A stretch of 64,000 nucleotides of DNA from Anderseniella sp963759095 (GTDB lineage Bacteria; Pseudomonadota; Alphaproteobacteria; Rhizobiales; Aestuariivirgaceae), in NCBI GenBank assembly GCA_963759095.1, contig CAVWYF010000010.1, forward strand, positions 1 through 64,000, written 5' to 3'. Of the stretch, positions 1 through 8,679 are shown piece by piece (within the stretch, counting starts at the first letter, position 1; every line of letters begins with the position of its first letter). Both the position numbers and the translations under genes were made by a program. A model generated the notes under the pieces. The model did no database searches. It saw only the letters and a program-made list of their open reading frames with translations, and was not told where the DNA came from.

Positions 1-2034
1 ACATAGTGGCATGCCGCATCCTCGTTGCCGATCTCGGAGGCCACGATGCTCTGGATGCTGGCGGAAAGCGACGAATCGCCAGTCGTGATCGGGTCGTAGT
101 AGTCGAAGTTCGCTCGCTTCTGGTCGAGGGTGAACTCGTTGCCGAGGAGGAACATCGCCATCACGACGTCGGCCTGTTTGAGAACTTGTCGGCGGTATGT
201 CGTGAGCGGGTGGTGGTGCAACAGCAGGGGGAACTTGTCAGCCGACGTGGCGGAGAGGTCCCAACGCTCGTGCGTGAGGAACGTGGCGTCCTGCGGCGTG
301 ATTCCCCTGATCGGGTCATGGGGGATGTACATGTGTTCTGCGGCATGCTCCCATTCGCTGCGCTCCGACGGTCCGAGCGCCAGCTCGGTCACGATTCCGG
401 CGTAGACGTCGGGTTGCTCGGCCTCGAGCTGCCGCAATGCGGAGGCCGCGTATCTCAGGTTGAGGCGGGCCATCAGATTGGTGTACGCGTTGTCGTCGAC
501 CACCGTCGTGTACTCGTCCGGGCCGGTCACGCCATGCAGGTGAAAGCTGTCGTCATCGCCGTAGAAGCCGAGATCGACCCACATCCGTGCAGTCTCGACG
601 AGAATCTCAGCGCCGGTCTCGGCGAGAAATCCGACATCACCACGCACATCGATGTACCGCCGGATGGCATAGGCGATGTCGGCGTTGAGATGGAACTGGG
701 CGGTGCCGGCCTGGAAGTACGCCGATGCTTCATCGCCGCGAATCGTCCGCCAGGGAAACAGCGCGCCGCGGAGGTCGAGCTCGCCGGCTCGCGCACGCGC
801 ACTGGGCAGCATGCTCTGCCGGAAACGAAGCAGGTTCCGCGCGCGAGTACGCGGTTGGGTGTAGGCGAGGAACGGCAGCACCCACGTCTCGGTATCCCAG
901 AAGTAGTGGCCGTCGTATGCGTCACCGGTCAGGCCCTTCGCCGGGATGCCCGCGGTCTCGGCGCGCCATGTTGCCTGAGCGAGATGGAACAGGTTCCACC
1001 GGACCGCCTGCTGCATCCGCACCGGGTGGCGGACAGTGTCTTCGAGGGTCACATCGGCGCGATCCCAGAAGCGGTCCAGGCAGTTGCGTTGAGCGGTCAC
1101 CAGCGATTCGAAGCCAGCGTCCGTCACCCGGTCGAGCGTGTGGCGGCAGCGCCGCGGAAGCTCTCCCACGGCGACGCTGCGAGAAGTCTGGTAGGCGGCG
1201 TACTTGACGACCCGGATCGGAACGCCGGGCTCCGCGTCGACCGCCACGGCGAACTCGGACGCATCAGGGTCCGCGCCGGTCGATACCTGGTGCGCACTCG
1301 GGACATCGAGCACGTGATCGACTGCGATTGCGAGCGTCATCCCGCTCTGGACCGTCTGATAGCCGAGCACCAAACGGTCTTCCTCTTGTTGGACGAGGCG
1401 GGCGTCGAGAACCCGGCGGCCGAGTTGAGTCCCCAGGCGCGGGTCATTTCGCTCCGTGTCGTCATCTGTCTCCCGCTCAGCCGGGTTTGCTCGATTGATG
1501 ACGTGTGAACGGATGATCACGGGTGCGGCGCGGTCCATCGTCACCTCGTACGAGATGGCGACGACATGGCGGTGCTCGAACGAGACAAGTCGCGTGCCGG
1601 CGAACGCGAGCGTGCTTGCCGGAGGGTGTCGACCACAACAGATCCCGGGTCAGCACGCCGTTGCGCATGTCGAGAACGTGGACGTACTCGGGTGTTCGCG
1701 CCGTCGGGAGGAAAAGCGGCTCGTCGTCAACATACAGCTCGATCGTCGTCACATCCGGCACGTTGACGATGGTCTGACCGACTCGGGCCAACCCGTAGGC
1801 ATCCTCAGCGTGCATGATCGGCCACGTCTCGTGGAAGCCGTTGATGAATGTTCCAGGCGCAGAGGCAGGACGACCCTCGTCCGGACAACCGCGCACGCCG
1901 ATGTGGCCGTTCGACAACGCCAGCGCCGTCTCCGCTCGTGCAGCGAATCCCCGCGTCCATCGCGATTCGACGATCCGCCAGTCGTCCGGCGGGAACAGAT
2001 GCTCGGGTGGCACTGTGATCGTGCGCGAGATCAC
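1..2034 (-). CDS. Glycoside hydrolase family 65 disaccharide phosphorylase (3' end cut off, one frameshift)
   Basis: Family members phosphorolyse maltose, trehalose or kojibiose to beta-glucose-1-phosphate and glucose in the cytoplasm. The N-terminal reading frame starts at a GTG (2032-2034) and has the GH65 N-domain pattern (DDWRIVESRW, LSNGHIGVRG, GTFINGF). The frame breaks near 1600; a second minus frame then stays open to position 1. That second frame contains the (alpha/alpha)6-barrel hallmarks GHYFWDTETWVLPFL (near 860-910) and GPDEYTTVVDDNAYTN (near 480-527), whose Glu is the family's general acid. Roughly the last tenth of the protein lies outside the window. The break looks like a one-base indel, so the gene is probably intact in the organism. 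Which disaccharide is used cannot be told from the sequence. A long plus-strand open frame over the same bases is only its shadow. Confidence 0.88.
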
Positions 2035-2207
2035 CAGGACCTCACACGTGCGCCGGACTCGATACGAAGGTCACATCACCATCGTGGACCGTTTCAGACG
2101 ACTCACTCCAGAGGCCAACGACCCCAGAACGCAAGCCTGCAACTTTTTCAGGTGACTCGAATGTTGCGCCGATGTGGGTGGTGGTCGAGGGTGCGGAGTT
2201 GGTCGCC

Positions 2208-2350
2208 ATGCCCACTGACGAGGGACCTCTCCCCGACTCGGTGATCCTCTGGACACGTCTGATCCCTGAGGAGCAGCTCGCCGACGATGTGGACGTCGAA
2301 CTGGAGATCGCCACCCACCAGGAGTTCAGCGAGATCGTGAAGAGAGCCGG
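2208..2350 (+). pseudogene. N-terminal fragment of a PhoD-like alkaline phosphatase/phosphodiesterase
   Basis: From the ATG at 2208 the frame reads GPLPDSVILWTRL followed by DVELEIATHQEFSEIV. This matches the small N-terminal domain that precedes the metallophosphatase domain of PhoD alkaline phosphatases. The rest of that domain and all catalytic residues are missing, because the same frame runs into a DnaJ start near 2382. The usual export signal and the GVASGD lead-in are not clear upstream. The 170 bases between this ATG and the GH65 start hold no gene I recognise. Most likely the fragment was cut by an assembly join. A natural remnant is possible. Confidence 0.55.
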
Positions 2351-2381
2351 TCAAGACGGAGGCCGGCCTACGATCGGGTCC

Positions 2382-3124
2382 GTGCCGAGCCGGCGGAATC
2401 GAAGGAACTACTACCGAATCCTGCACGTGCAGTCGGACGCCTGCCGGGGCCAGTGCTGAAGTCGAGCTATCGCGCGCTGATGCTGAGCCTCGAAATGCAC
2501 CCCGACCGCGGCGGCGACCACTGGAACGCCGCGTTGATCAACGAGGCCTATGGCGTGCTGTCGGATCCGGTCAAGCGCGCCGAGTACGACAAGATCCTCG
2601 ACATGGCGCGTCGCAGAAGCGGGCCTCCGTCGGACCGCTCGGCGACGTCGAGCCGGACCGACCCAGCGAGCGCCGGCAGACCGACCCAACACGACGTCGC
2701 CGACCAGCCGGGCTGCCTGTTCTGTAGCTCCGATCGCACCCTTGCTGACTCGCTGGCCGCGGCCCCGGTGTGCGCGGACTGCAGAAGTCCGCTGACTCCT
2801 GCGGGCGCAGCGCAACTCGAGGCCTCCGGCCGACGCGCCGCACGACGAGTCGCCCGAGATGGCACCGTCGGGTACTACACCCGCTGGCCTCAGCCGGCGC
2901 CCCGCGAGGGACGAATCGTCGACCTGTCGCCTCGAGGTCTGCAATTCGAGAGCCGGGCACCGATCGAACTCTTCCGGATCATCAAGCTGGAAGGACCACT
3001 TCTGGATGCAGTCGCCCGGGTGGTGACTTGCCGTGATCGGGGAAGGTCCTTCGCCGTCGCCGTCGAGTTCTACACCGTGCACTTCCATCGGTCTCGCGGC
3101 ACGTTCGTCTCGACGAGCGCCTGA
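2382..3124 (+). CDS. DnaJ-domain / zinc-ribbon / PilZ fusion protein (one frameshift)
   Basis: The N-terminal 70 residues are a J domain: NYYRILHVQ, then the HPD tripeptide in LEMHPDRGGDH, then INEAYGVLSDPVKRAEYD. A linker leads to a four-cysteine ribbon (CLFC near 2720 and CADC near 2775). The C-terminal 100 residues resemble a PilZ domain (GRIVDLSPRGLQFES, with a later VAVEFYTVHF strand). J domains stimulate DnaK. PilZ domains often bind cyclic di-GMP, but the canonical RxxxR pair is only loosely recognisable here (RRVAR). A frameshift near 2445 separates the first 20 residues from the rest. The start is taken as the GTG at 2382, because upstream sequence in the same frame belongs to a PhoD fragment. 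The gene converges on the SDR gene. Confidence 0.8.
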
Positions 3125-3197
3125 CATGGCGACGGTGGGTCGCCCCCTCATCAAACGGCCGGCGACAACGGCGGCTCGACCGCTGACCTTCAGTGCG

Positions 3198-4068
3198 TCA
3201 CGTCTCCCGCTCCTCGATTGCGGGCCGAGGGCCGACGGTCGCCTCGACGATGGGCATGACCGCTTCCATCCAGCCCTCGTAGCCGTCGACCTGACTCCAG
3301 GAGGTTCAGGTACGTGGCCGCATCATCGCCGACGGGACGATGCAGCGGCGTCGCCGGATTCCGAGCAGCGGCCACAATCGCAGCGGCGACAACGCCGGCT
3401 TCTGCGCCAGCGTCGGCGCTGCCTTCCATGAACGAACGGATCCACTCCTGATCGGCTCGGTACACGTCGCTCGGCGGCTCGTCTCTGCTCAGGTTGTTCG
3501 CGACGATCTCGGTCGAGAAGAAACCAGGCTCGATCGACACCACCCGGATTCCAAATGGCGCCACCTCACCCGCCAACGCTTCGGAGAGTGCATTGAGCGC
3601 CTGCTTTGACGCCGCATACATCCCCGAGTACAGCGTGGCCGGCAACCGGCTGGCCAGTGAACTCACGTTGATGATCACGCCCGAACCCTGTTCGCGCATG
3701 CCCGGCAGCACCGCCCGCACGGTCCGCATCGGCCCCCAGAAGTTCGTGTCCATCAGCCGCGCGGCAACGTCGAGCGACTGTGTCTCGATGGGTCCAGAAC
3801 TACTCACGCCGGCGTTGTTGACCAACACATCCACGCGGCCGTGAGTCCGAATCAACCCAGCAATCGTGTCGTTCACCGACGCTTCGTCGCACACGTCCAA
3901 TTGTTCGATGTGGAGCTCCACGTCGTCATCAGCCGCGCGTCGACGCAGCAGGTCGGCCTTTGCAGGGTTTCGCATCGTGGCCACCGTCGTGTCGCCCTCG
4001 CGAGCAAACGCCAGCGCCGACTCCAGACCGATACCGCTGCTACAACCCGTAACAAGCACAACGCCCAT
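3198..4068 (-). CDS. Short-chain dehydrogenase/reductase (SDR family), C-terminal frameshift
   Basis: A classical SDR of about 290 residues. It has the NAD(P)-binding TGCSSGIG motif right after the start ATG (4066-4068), then NNAG, then the catalytic Ser of INVSSLASRLP and the YAASK active-site motif. The substrate cannot be inferred; the style is that of broad-specificity cytoplasmic reductases acting on ketones or alcohols. The original frame becomes meaningless near 3297. Shifting by one base restores VDGYEGWMEAVMPIVEA and a stop at 3198-3200, so the stop is placed there. Upstream, 4069-4210 shows no gene. Beyond that lies the start of phaB from what looks like another genome. Confidence 0.85.
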
Positions 4069-4199
4069 GGTTTCTCCCTTGCCCCAGACGCTAGCCGAAG
4101 CCACCTGCGGCCGGCGCAGCCTCGGCTCCCAAGACCTGGTGGCTCTCCGACCACGGGTGCCCGACAACGCGTCCTCGCGGCGCGCCGGAGAGCGCATCC

Positions 4200-4225
4200 G
4201 ACCGCCGGCGCCGTGCCGATGCCGC
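4200..4225. other. Probable chimeric join between SDR upstream region and phaB
   Basis: Reading the minus strand, the PhaB N-terminus (RIAFVTGGMGGIGTA) is excellent down to about 4210. It then turns abruptly into sequence with no PhaB similarity that leads into the SDR gene's upstream region. The expected remaining 230 residues of PhaB are absent. An assembly chimera at a short GC-rich match is the simplest reading. Confidence 0.7.
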
Positions 4226-4306
4226 CCATGCCGCCGGTGACGAAGGCGATGCGCGCCTTCGCCGGCCGTGCCTGCTCTGCGGCGGCGTTCTCCTGCTCCA
4301 GCACCG
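4210..4306 (-). pseudogene. phaB: Truncated acetoacetyl-CoA reductase PhaB (N-terminus only)
   Basis: Directly after the phaA stop a minus frame reads KARIAFVTGGMGGIGTA, the Rossmann nucleotide-binding start of PhaB. PhaB reduces acetoacetyl-CoA to (R)-3-hydroxybutyryl-CoA with NADPH for polyhydroxybutyrate synthesis. Only about 30 codons remain before the join near 4210. No convincing ATG is present. An AGGAGA ribosome site lies upstream, so the true start may have been lost to a base error. Position and order (phaC, phaA, phaB) support the call. Confidence 0.75.
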
Positions 4307-4309
4307 CGC

Positions 4310-5504
4310 TCAGCGCTCGACGGCCAGCGCCACGCCCATGCCGCCGCCGATGCACAGCGAGGCAATGCCCTTCTTGGCGTCGCGCCGCTGCATCTCGTGC
4401 AGCAGCGTGACCAGGATGCGGCAGCCCGACGCGCCGATCGGGTGGCCGATGCGCGATCGCGCCGCCGTTGACGTTGACCTTGCTGGTGTCCCAGCCCATC
4501 TTCCTGGTTCACGGCGCAGGCCTGCGCGGCGAAGGCCTCGTTGATCTCGAGCAGGTCGAGGTCGCTCGGCCTTCCAGCCGGCGCGCTCCAGGCGCGCTTG
4601 CGACGCCGGCACCGGGCCCATGCCCATGATGCTCGGATCGACGCCGGCCGAGGCGTAGCTGGCGATGCGCGCCAGCGGCTTCAGGCCGAGCTCTGTCGGC
4701 CTTCTTCGCGCGTCATCACCACCACGCGCGGCGGCGCCGTCGTTGATGCCCGAGGCATTGCCCGCGGTCACGCGTGCCGTCCTTGTCGAAGGCCGGCCGC
4801 AGCCCGGCCAGCGCCTCGGCGCTGGTGCCGTGCGCGTTGATGAACTCGTCGGCGGCGAACACCACCGGGTCGCCCTTGCGCTGCGGCGATCTCGAACGGG
4901 ACGATCTCGTCCTTGAAGCGCCCGGCCTCCTGCGCGGCCGCGGCCTTCTGCTGGCTCGCCAGCGCGAACGCGTCCTGCTCCTCGCGCGTGATGCCGTACT
5001 TCTTGGCCACGTTCTCGGCGGTGATGCCCATGTGGTACTGGTTGTAGACGTCCCACAGGCCGTCGACGATCATCGAGTCGATCATCTTCCAGTCGCCCAT
5101 GCGCTGGCCGTCGCGCGAGCCGTGCAGCACGTGCGGCGCGCATGCTCATGTTCTCCTGGCCGCCGGCGATGACGATGTCGCTGTCGCCGTCGCGGATGGC
5201 CTGCGCGGCCAGCATCACGGCCTTCAGGCCCGAGCCGCAGACCTTGTTGATGGTCATGCGCCGGCACCATGTCGGGCAGGCCGGCCTTGATCACCGCCTG
5301 GCGCGCCGGGTTCTGGCCGACGCCGGCCGGCAGCACCTGGCCGAGGATCACCTCGCCGATCTGCTCGCCGGCTCACGCCGGCGCGCTCGAGCAGTTCCTT
5401 GAGCACGTGCGCGCCGAGGTCGGTCGCCGGCGTCTTGGCCAGCGTGCCGCCGAATTTGCCGACGGCGGTGCGGGCGGCGGCGACGATGACGATGTCGGTT
5501 CCAT
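4310..5504 (-). CDS. phaA: Acetyl-CoA acetyltransferase (beta-ketothiolase) PhaA, many frameshifts
   Basis: PhaA condenses two acetyl-CoA into acetoacetyl-CoA, the first step of polyhydroxybutyrate synthesis in the cytoplasm. Pieces of a full-length thiolase (about 393 residues expected) appear in order in three minus frames: LPAGVGQNPARQA, INKVCGSGLKAVMLAAQAI with the acylated Cys, GGQENMSM, YNQYHMGITAENVAKKYGI, VTAGNASGINDGAAA, IASYASAGVDPSIMGMGPVP, IGHPIGASGCRILVTLLHEM and SLCIGGGMGVALAVE. The His of GHP and the second catalytic Cys of CIGGG are present. I count about nine or ten frame changes, most explained by one extra base. The start ATG (5502-5504) has AAGGAG upstream, and phaC lies 28 bases away. 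Confidence 0.92.
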
Positions 5505-5532
5505 GAACGTCTCCTTCTGATTGATCCTGGTC

Positions 5533-7280
5533 TCAGGCCTTGGCCTTGACGTAGCGGCCCGGCGCCGGCTCGATCGCCTTGTAGCGGCGTTGCCCAGTCG
5601 TCTTCGGCGCGGCTTCCGCTTGCCGCCCTTGTGCTTGAGCCAGGCGGTCCAGTCGCGGCCACCAGCTGCCCGGGTGCTCGGTCGCGCGCTTGCAGCCAGG
5701 CCTCGGCATCGGCCGGCAACGTGCGTCGCCCGTCCAGTGGCTGCGCTTGCTTCTTGACCGGCGGGTTGATGACGCCGGCGATGTGGCCGGAGGCGCCCAG
5801 CACGAAACGCTTCTTGCCCGCCGAGCAGCCCGGGCGACGCGATAGGCCGACCGCCAGGGCACGATGTGGTCTTCGCGCGAGGCGTAGATGAAGCCCGGCC
5901 GGTCGACCTGCGCCCAGGTCGATCGGCTCGCCGCAGACGTCAGCGCGCCCGGCTCGCGCAGCTTGTTCTCCAGGTAGGTGTTGCGCAGGTACCAGCAGTA
6001 CATCGGGCCGGGCAGGTTGGTGGAGTCGCCGTTCCAGTACAGCAGGTCGAACGGCGGCGGCGTGTCGCCCTTCAGGTAGTTGCCGACCACGTAGTTCCAG
6101 ACCAGGTCGTTCGGGCGCAGGACGAAAAGATCGTCGCCAGTTCCTGGCCCGGCAGGAGGCCGCCGCCGCCGATCGTCGCTTCGCGCGCTCGCGACGCTTG
6201 CTCGTCGACGAACATGCCGATCTCGCCGGTGTCCTCGAAATCGAGCAGCGTGGTGAGGAAGGTGGCGCTTTCCACCGGGTCCTCGCCCCGCGCCGCCAGC
6301 ACGGCCAGCGCCGTCGCCAGCATCGTGCCGCCGACGCAGAAGCCCAGCGCGTTGACGCGATCGGCGCCGGTGATGTCGCGCACGACGCGCGATCGCCTCG
6401 AGCACGCCCGTCTCGATGTAGTCGTCCCAGCGTGCCGCCCTGCTCGGCGTCCGAGGTTGCGCCAGCTGACACCATGAACACCGTGTGGCCCTGCTCCACC
6501 GCGTAGCGGACGAACGAGTTCTCGGGCTGCAGGTCGAGGATGTAGAACTTGTTGATGCACGGCGGCACCATCAGCAGCGGCCGCTTGCCCACCTTGGCGC
6601 GTCAGCGGCTTGTACTGGATCAGCTGGATCAGTTCGTTCTCGAAGACCACGCTGCCCGGCGTGACGGCGAGGTTGCGGCCGACCTCGAACGCGGCTTCGT
6701 CGGTCTGGCCGATGCGTCCGCGCCGCGCGTCGGCAATGAGCTGCGCGAGGCCGCGCGTCAGGCTCTCGCCGCCCGTGTCCTGCGCCAGGCGCAGCACTTC
6801 GGGGTTGGTGGCGGCAAAATTGGCCGGGCTGACCGCGTCCACCCATTGGCGCACGCTGAAGCGCAGGCGCTCTTTCGCCTGGCCTTCGAGCGCCGAGGCC
6901 TCGACCAGCTGTTCCATGTACTCGGCGGCAAGGAGGTACGACTGCTGCAGGTAGTTGTAATAGGGGTCGTCGCGCCATTCCTTGGCCGCGAAGCGCCGGT
7001 CGCCGGGCGCGGCGCGCACCGCAGCCTCGCGCATGCCGGCGGCGAGCGATTGCCACAGGTTGCGCTGCTTCTCGACGTACTCGATTTGCAGCGCGCCGGC
7101 GCGCGCGCCGTCGGCGGCCAGGCGCGCCAGATAGTCGGCCGGCGCGCCCGGGGCGCTCGCCCCGGAGGCGAGGCGCAGCCAGTTCCGTGCCGCGTCATTG
7201 CCCGACTGGGCGATGGCGGCGAAGAGGGCCGCCGCAGACTGTGATTGAGAGGGACGCAAGGGGGGTATTTTGCGCCGCAC
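5533..7280 (-). CDS. phaC: Class I poly(3-hydroxyalkanoate) synthase PhaC, several frameshifts
   Basis: PhaC polymerises (R)-3-hydroxyacyl-CoA on the surface of polyester granules. The N-terminal domain (WRDDPYYNYLQQSYLL) is followed by the alpha/beta-hydrolase core: LLMVPPCINKFYILDL, the lipase-like box GFCVGGT with the nucleophilic Cys, FVLRPNDLVWNYVVGNYL, and ASGHIAGVINPP with the catalytic His. Total length about 580 residues is normal for class I. Frame breaks occur near 6600, 6435, 6385, 6115, 5920 and 5830, and in the C-terminus. The GTG at 7280 is one start. A TTG at 7259 is in frame and would keep the start outside the stem-loop at 7261-7290. It is first in phaC-phaA-phaB and lies downstream of rluD-pgeF-ZIP. 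Confidence 0.93.
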
Positions 7281-7290
7281 AAATACCCCC
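7261..7290. promoter_or_regulatory. Perfect 10-bp inverted repeat between the ZIP gene and phaC
   Basis: GGGGGTATTT at 7261-7270 pairs perfectly with AAATACCCCC at 7281-7290 across a 10-base loop. It begins 11 bases past the ZIP stop codon and overlaps the furthest upstream phaC start. No T-run follows on either strand, so it is a weak fit to a Rho-independent terminator. It could be a terminator stem, a processing site or an operator for the pha genes. Confidence 0.5.
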
Positions 7291-7300
7291 GGTCAAACCT

Positions 7301-8041
7301 TTATCCGACCAGTGCGATCAGCCCCACGCCGGCGGCGATGAGCAGCGCCTGCTGCGCCGTGTCGCGCAGCTCGGGGCGCTTGTGCAGCCCCGGGATCAGG
7401 TCGGCGACCGCGACGTAGATCATGCTCGCGGCGACCACGCCGAGCAGGATCGGCTCCCAGTCCTCGAACCCCTCGAGCGCGAAGTAGCCCAGCACGCCGC
7501 CGACCACGCTGCCCATCGAGGACACGATGTTCAGGACGAAGGCCTTCGATTTCGAATAGCCCGAATGCAGCAGCACGAGGAAGTCGCCCACCTCCTGCGG
7601 GATCTCGTGCGCGACGATCGCCACCGCCGTCACCACGCCCAGCTCGGGGCTTTGCAGGAAGGCGGCGGCGATGAGGATGCCGTCGACGAAGTTGTGGATC
7701 GTGTCGCCCACCACGATGAGCGCGCCGGCGCGCGCGTGCTCGTGGTGGTGCGTGGGCGCCGCGCCCTCGCCGTGATCGTGCGAATGGCGCCACAGCAGGA
7801 GCTTTTCGAGGAGGAAGAAGCCGAGGATGCCGCCGAGGATCGCGGTTGCCACCTCCTGCGGCGCGCCGGTTTCGAACGCGTGCGGCAGCACTTCGAGGAA
7901 CGCCGCGCCGAGCAGCGTGCCGATGGCGAAGGACACCAGCATCGGCACCCAGGTCGCGCGCAACACCAGCGCGAACGCGGCCGCGCACACCGACAGCACG
8001 CCGCCGGCGAGGCACGCCAGCACGATCCAGGTGAGGGTCAT
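7301..8041 (-). CDS. ZIP-family divalent metal transporter
   Basis: About 246 residues with seven or eight hydrophobic segments and the His-rich loop typical of ZIP importers (HSHDHGEG and HHHEH, near residue 100). Helices IV and V have the metal-binding signatures HNFVDGILIAAAF and HEIPQEVGDFLVLLHSG, both matching the family. It would move zinc or iron into the cytoplasm across the inner membrane. The ATG at 8039-8041 is chosen because it overlaps the pgeF stop (8038) by four bases and the hydrophobic N-terminus follows at once. It is likely cotranscribed with rluD and pgeF. A stem-loop follows its stop. Confidence 0.9.
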   Translation of the reverse strand: MTLTWIVLACLAGGVLSVCAAAFALVLRATWVPMLVSFAIGTLLGAAFLEVLPHAFETGAPQEVATAILGGILGFFLLEKLLLWRHSHDHGEGAAPTHHHEHARAGALIVVGDTIHNFVDGILIAAAFLQSPELGVVTAVAIVAHEIPQEVGDFLVLLHSGYSKSKAFVLNIVSSMGSVVGGVLGYFALEGFEDWEPILLGVVAASMIYVAVADLIPGLHKRPELRDTAQQALLIAAGVGLIALVG

Positions 8042-8679
8042 GGGGTGCGCGATTCTAACCAGACGAACGCGGCCATGCGCTCGCGCGTGCGATCGCGCCG
8101 CCAGGACGGGAAGCGCGCCGCGTCGCTGTAGGTGCACCAGCCGCCGCCGTGCACGCGCGTCACGCCGCAGGCGGCGAGGCGCTGGCGCGCCACCGCGTAC
8201 AGATCGAGCAGCCAGTGCCCGGGGCGGTTCGGCACGAAGGCTGTTGCGGCCGCCGCGTCGTGCGCGAGGAACGCGTCGCGCACTTCGGCGCCGACTTCAT
8301 AGTGCGCGGGCCCGATGGCGGGCCCGAGCCACGCCATCACGGTCTTCGCGGGCACGCGCATTTCCGCCACCGTCGCTTCGATCACGCCCGCGCACAGGCC
8401 GCGCCAGCCGGCGTGCGCCGCGCCGACCACCGCGCCCGCCTCGTCCGCGAGCAGCACCGGCAGGCAGTCGGCGGCCTTCACCACGCAGACGGCGCCCGGC
8501 GCGCGCGCCACCGCGGCGTCAGCCTCGGGCGTTGCGGACGCGGTGGCCGCGTCGACAACGCGCGTGCCGTGCACCTGCTTCAGCCACGCCGGCGGCGCGG
8601 GGAATGCGGGGTCGGCCTCGCCGCGCGTGGTGACCAGCGCGCGCACGCCGGGCGGCGCCGGCCAGTCAGGGACGATCAT
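8038..8679 (-). CDS. pgeF: PgeF/YfiH-type peptidoglycan editing factor (multicopper-like laccase domain), internally shortened
   Basis: This family includes a cytoplasmic hydrolase that removes wrongly incorporated serine from UDP-MurNAc precursors; it was once called polyphenol oxidase. Recognisable blocks are WLKQVHGTRVVDA, KAADCLPVLLAD with the conserved Cys, AAHAGWRGL with the conserved His, WLGPAIG, and GGWCTYSDAARFPSWRRD. The protein is 213 residues against the usual 240-250. The missing piece is the conserved stretch after VTTR that normally contains the LNLG and GDD motifs (near 8615-8635). The gene overlaps the rluD 3' end by 14 bases and the ZIP gene start by four. The shortening may be an assembly loss. 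Confidence 0.87.
   Translation of the reverse strand: MIVPDWPAPPGVRALVTTRGEADPAFPAPPAWLKQVHGTRVVDAATASATPEADAAVARAPGAVCVVKAADCLPVLLADEAGAVVGAAHAGWRGLCAGVIEATVAEMRVPAKTVMAWLGPAIGPAHYEVGAEVRDAFLAHDAAAATAFVPNRPGHWLLDLYAVARQRLAACGVTRVHGGGWCTYSDAARFPSWRRDRTRERMAAFVWLESRTP

Noticed and set aside
6..1508. 500-residue plus-strand open frame
   Set aside because: Antisense shadow of the GH65 gene, whose minus-strand frame carries clear family motifs.
2035..2207. Short minus-strand frame ending at 2042
   Set aside because: No family resemblance, no clear ribosome site, and it overlaps a better PhoD-like plus frame.
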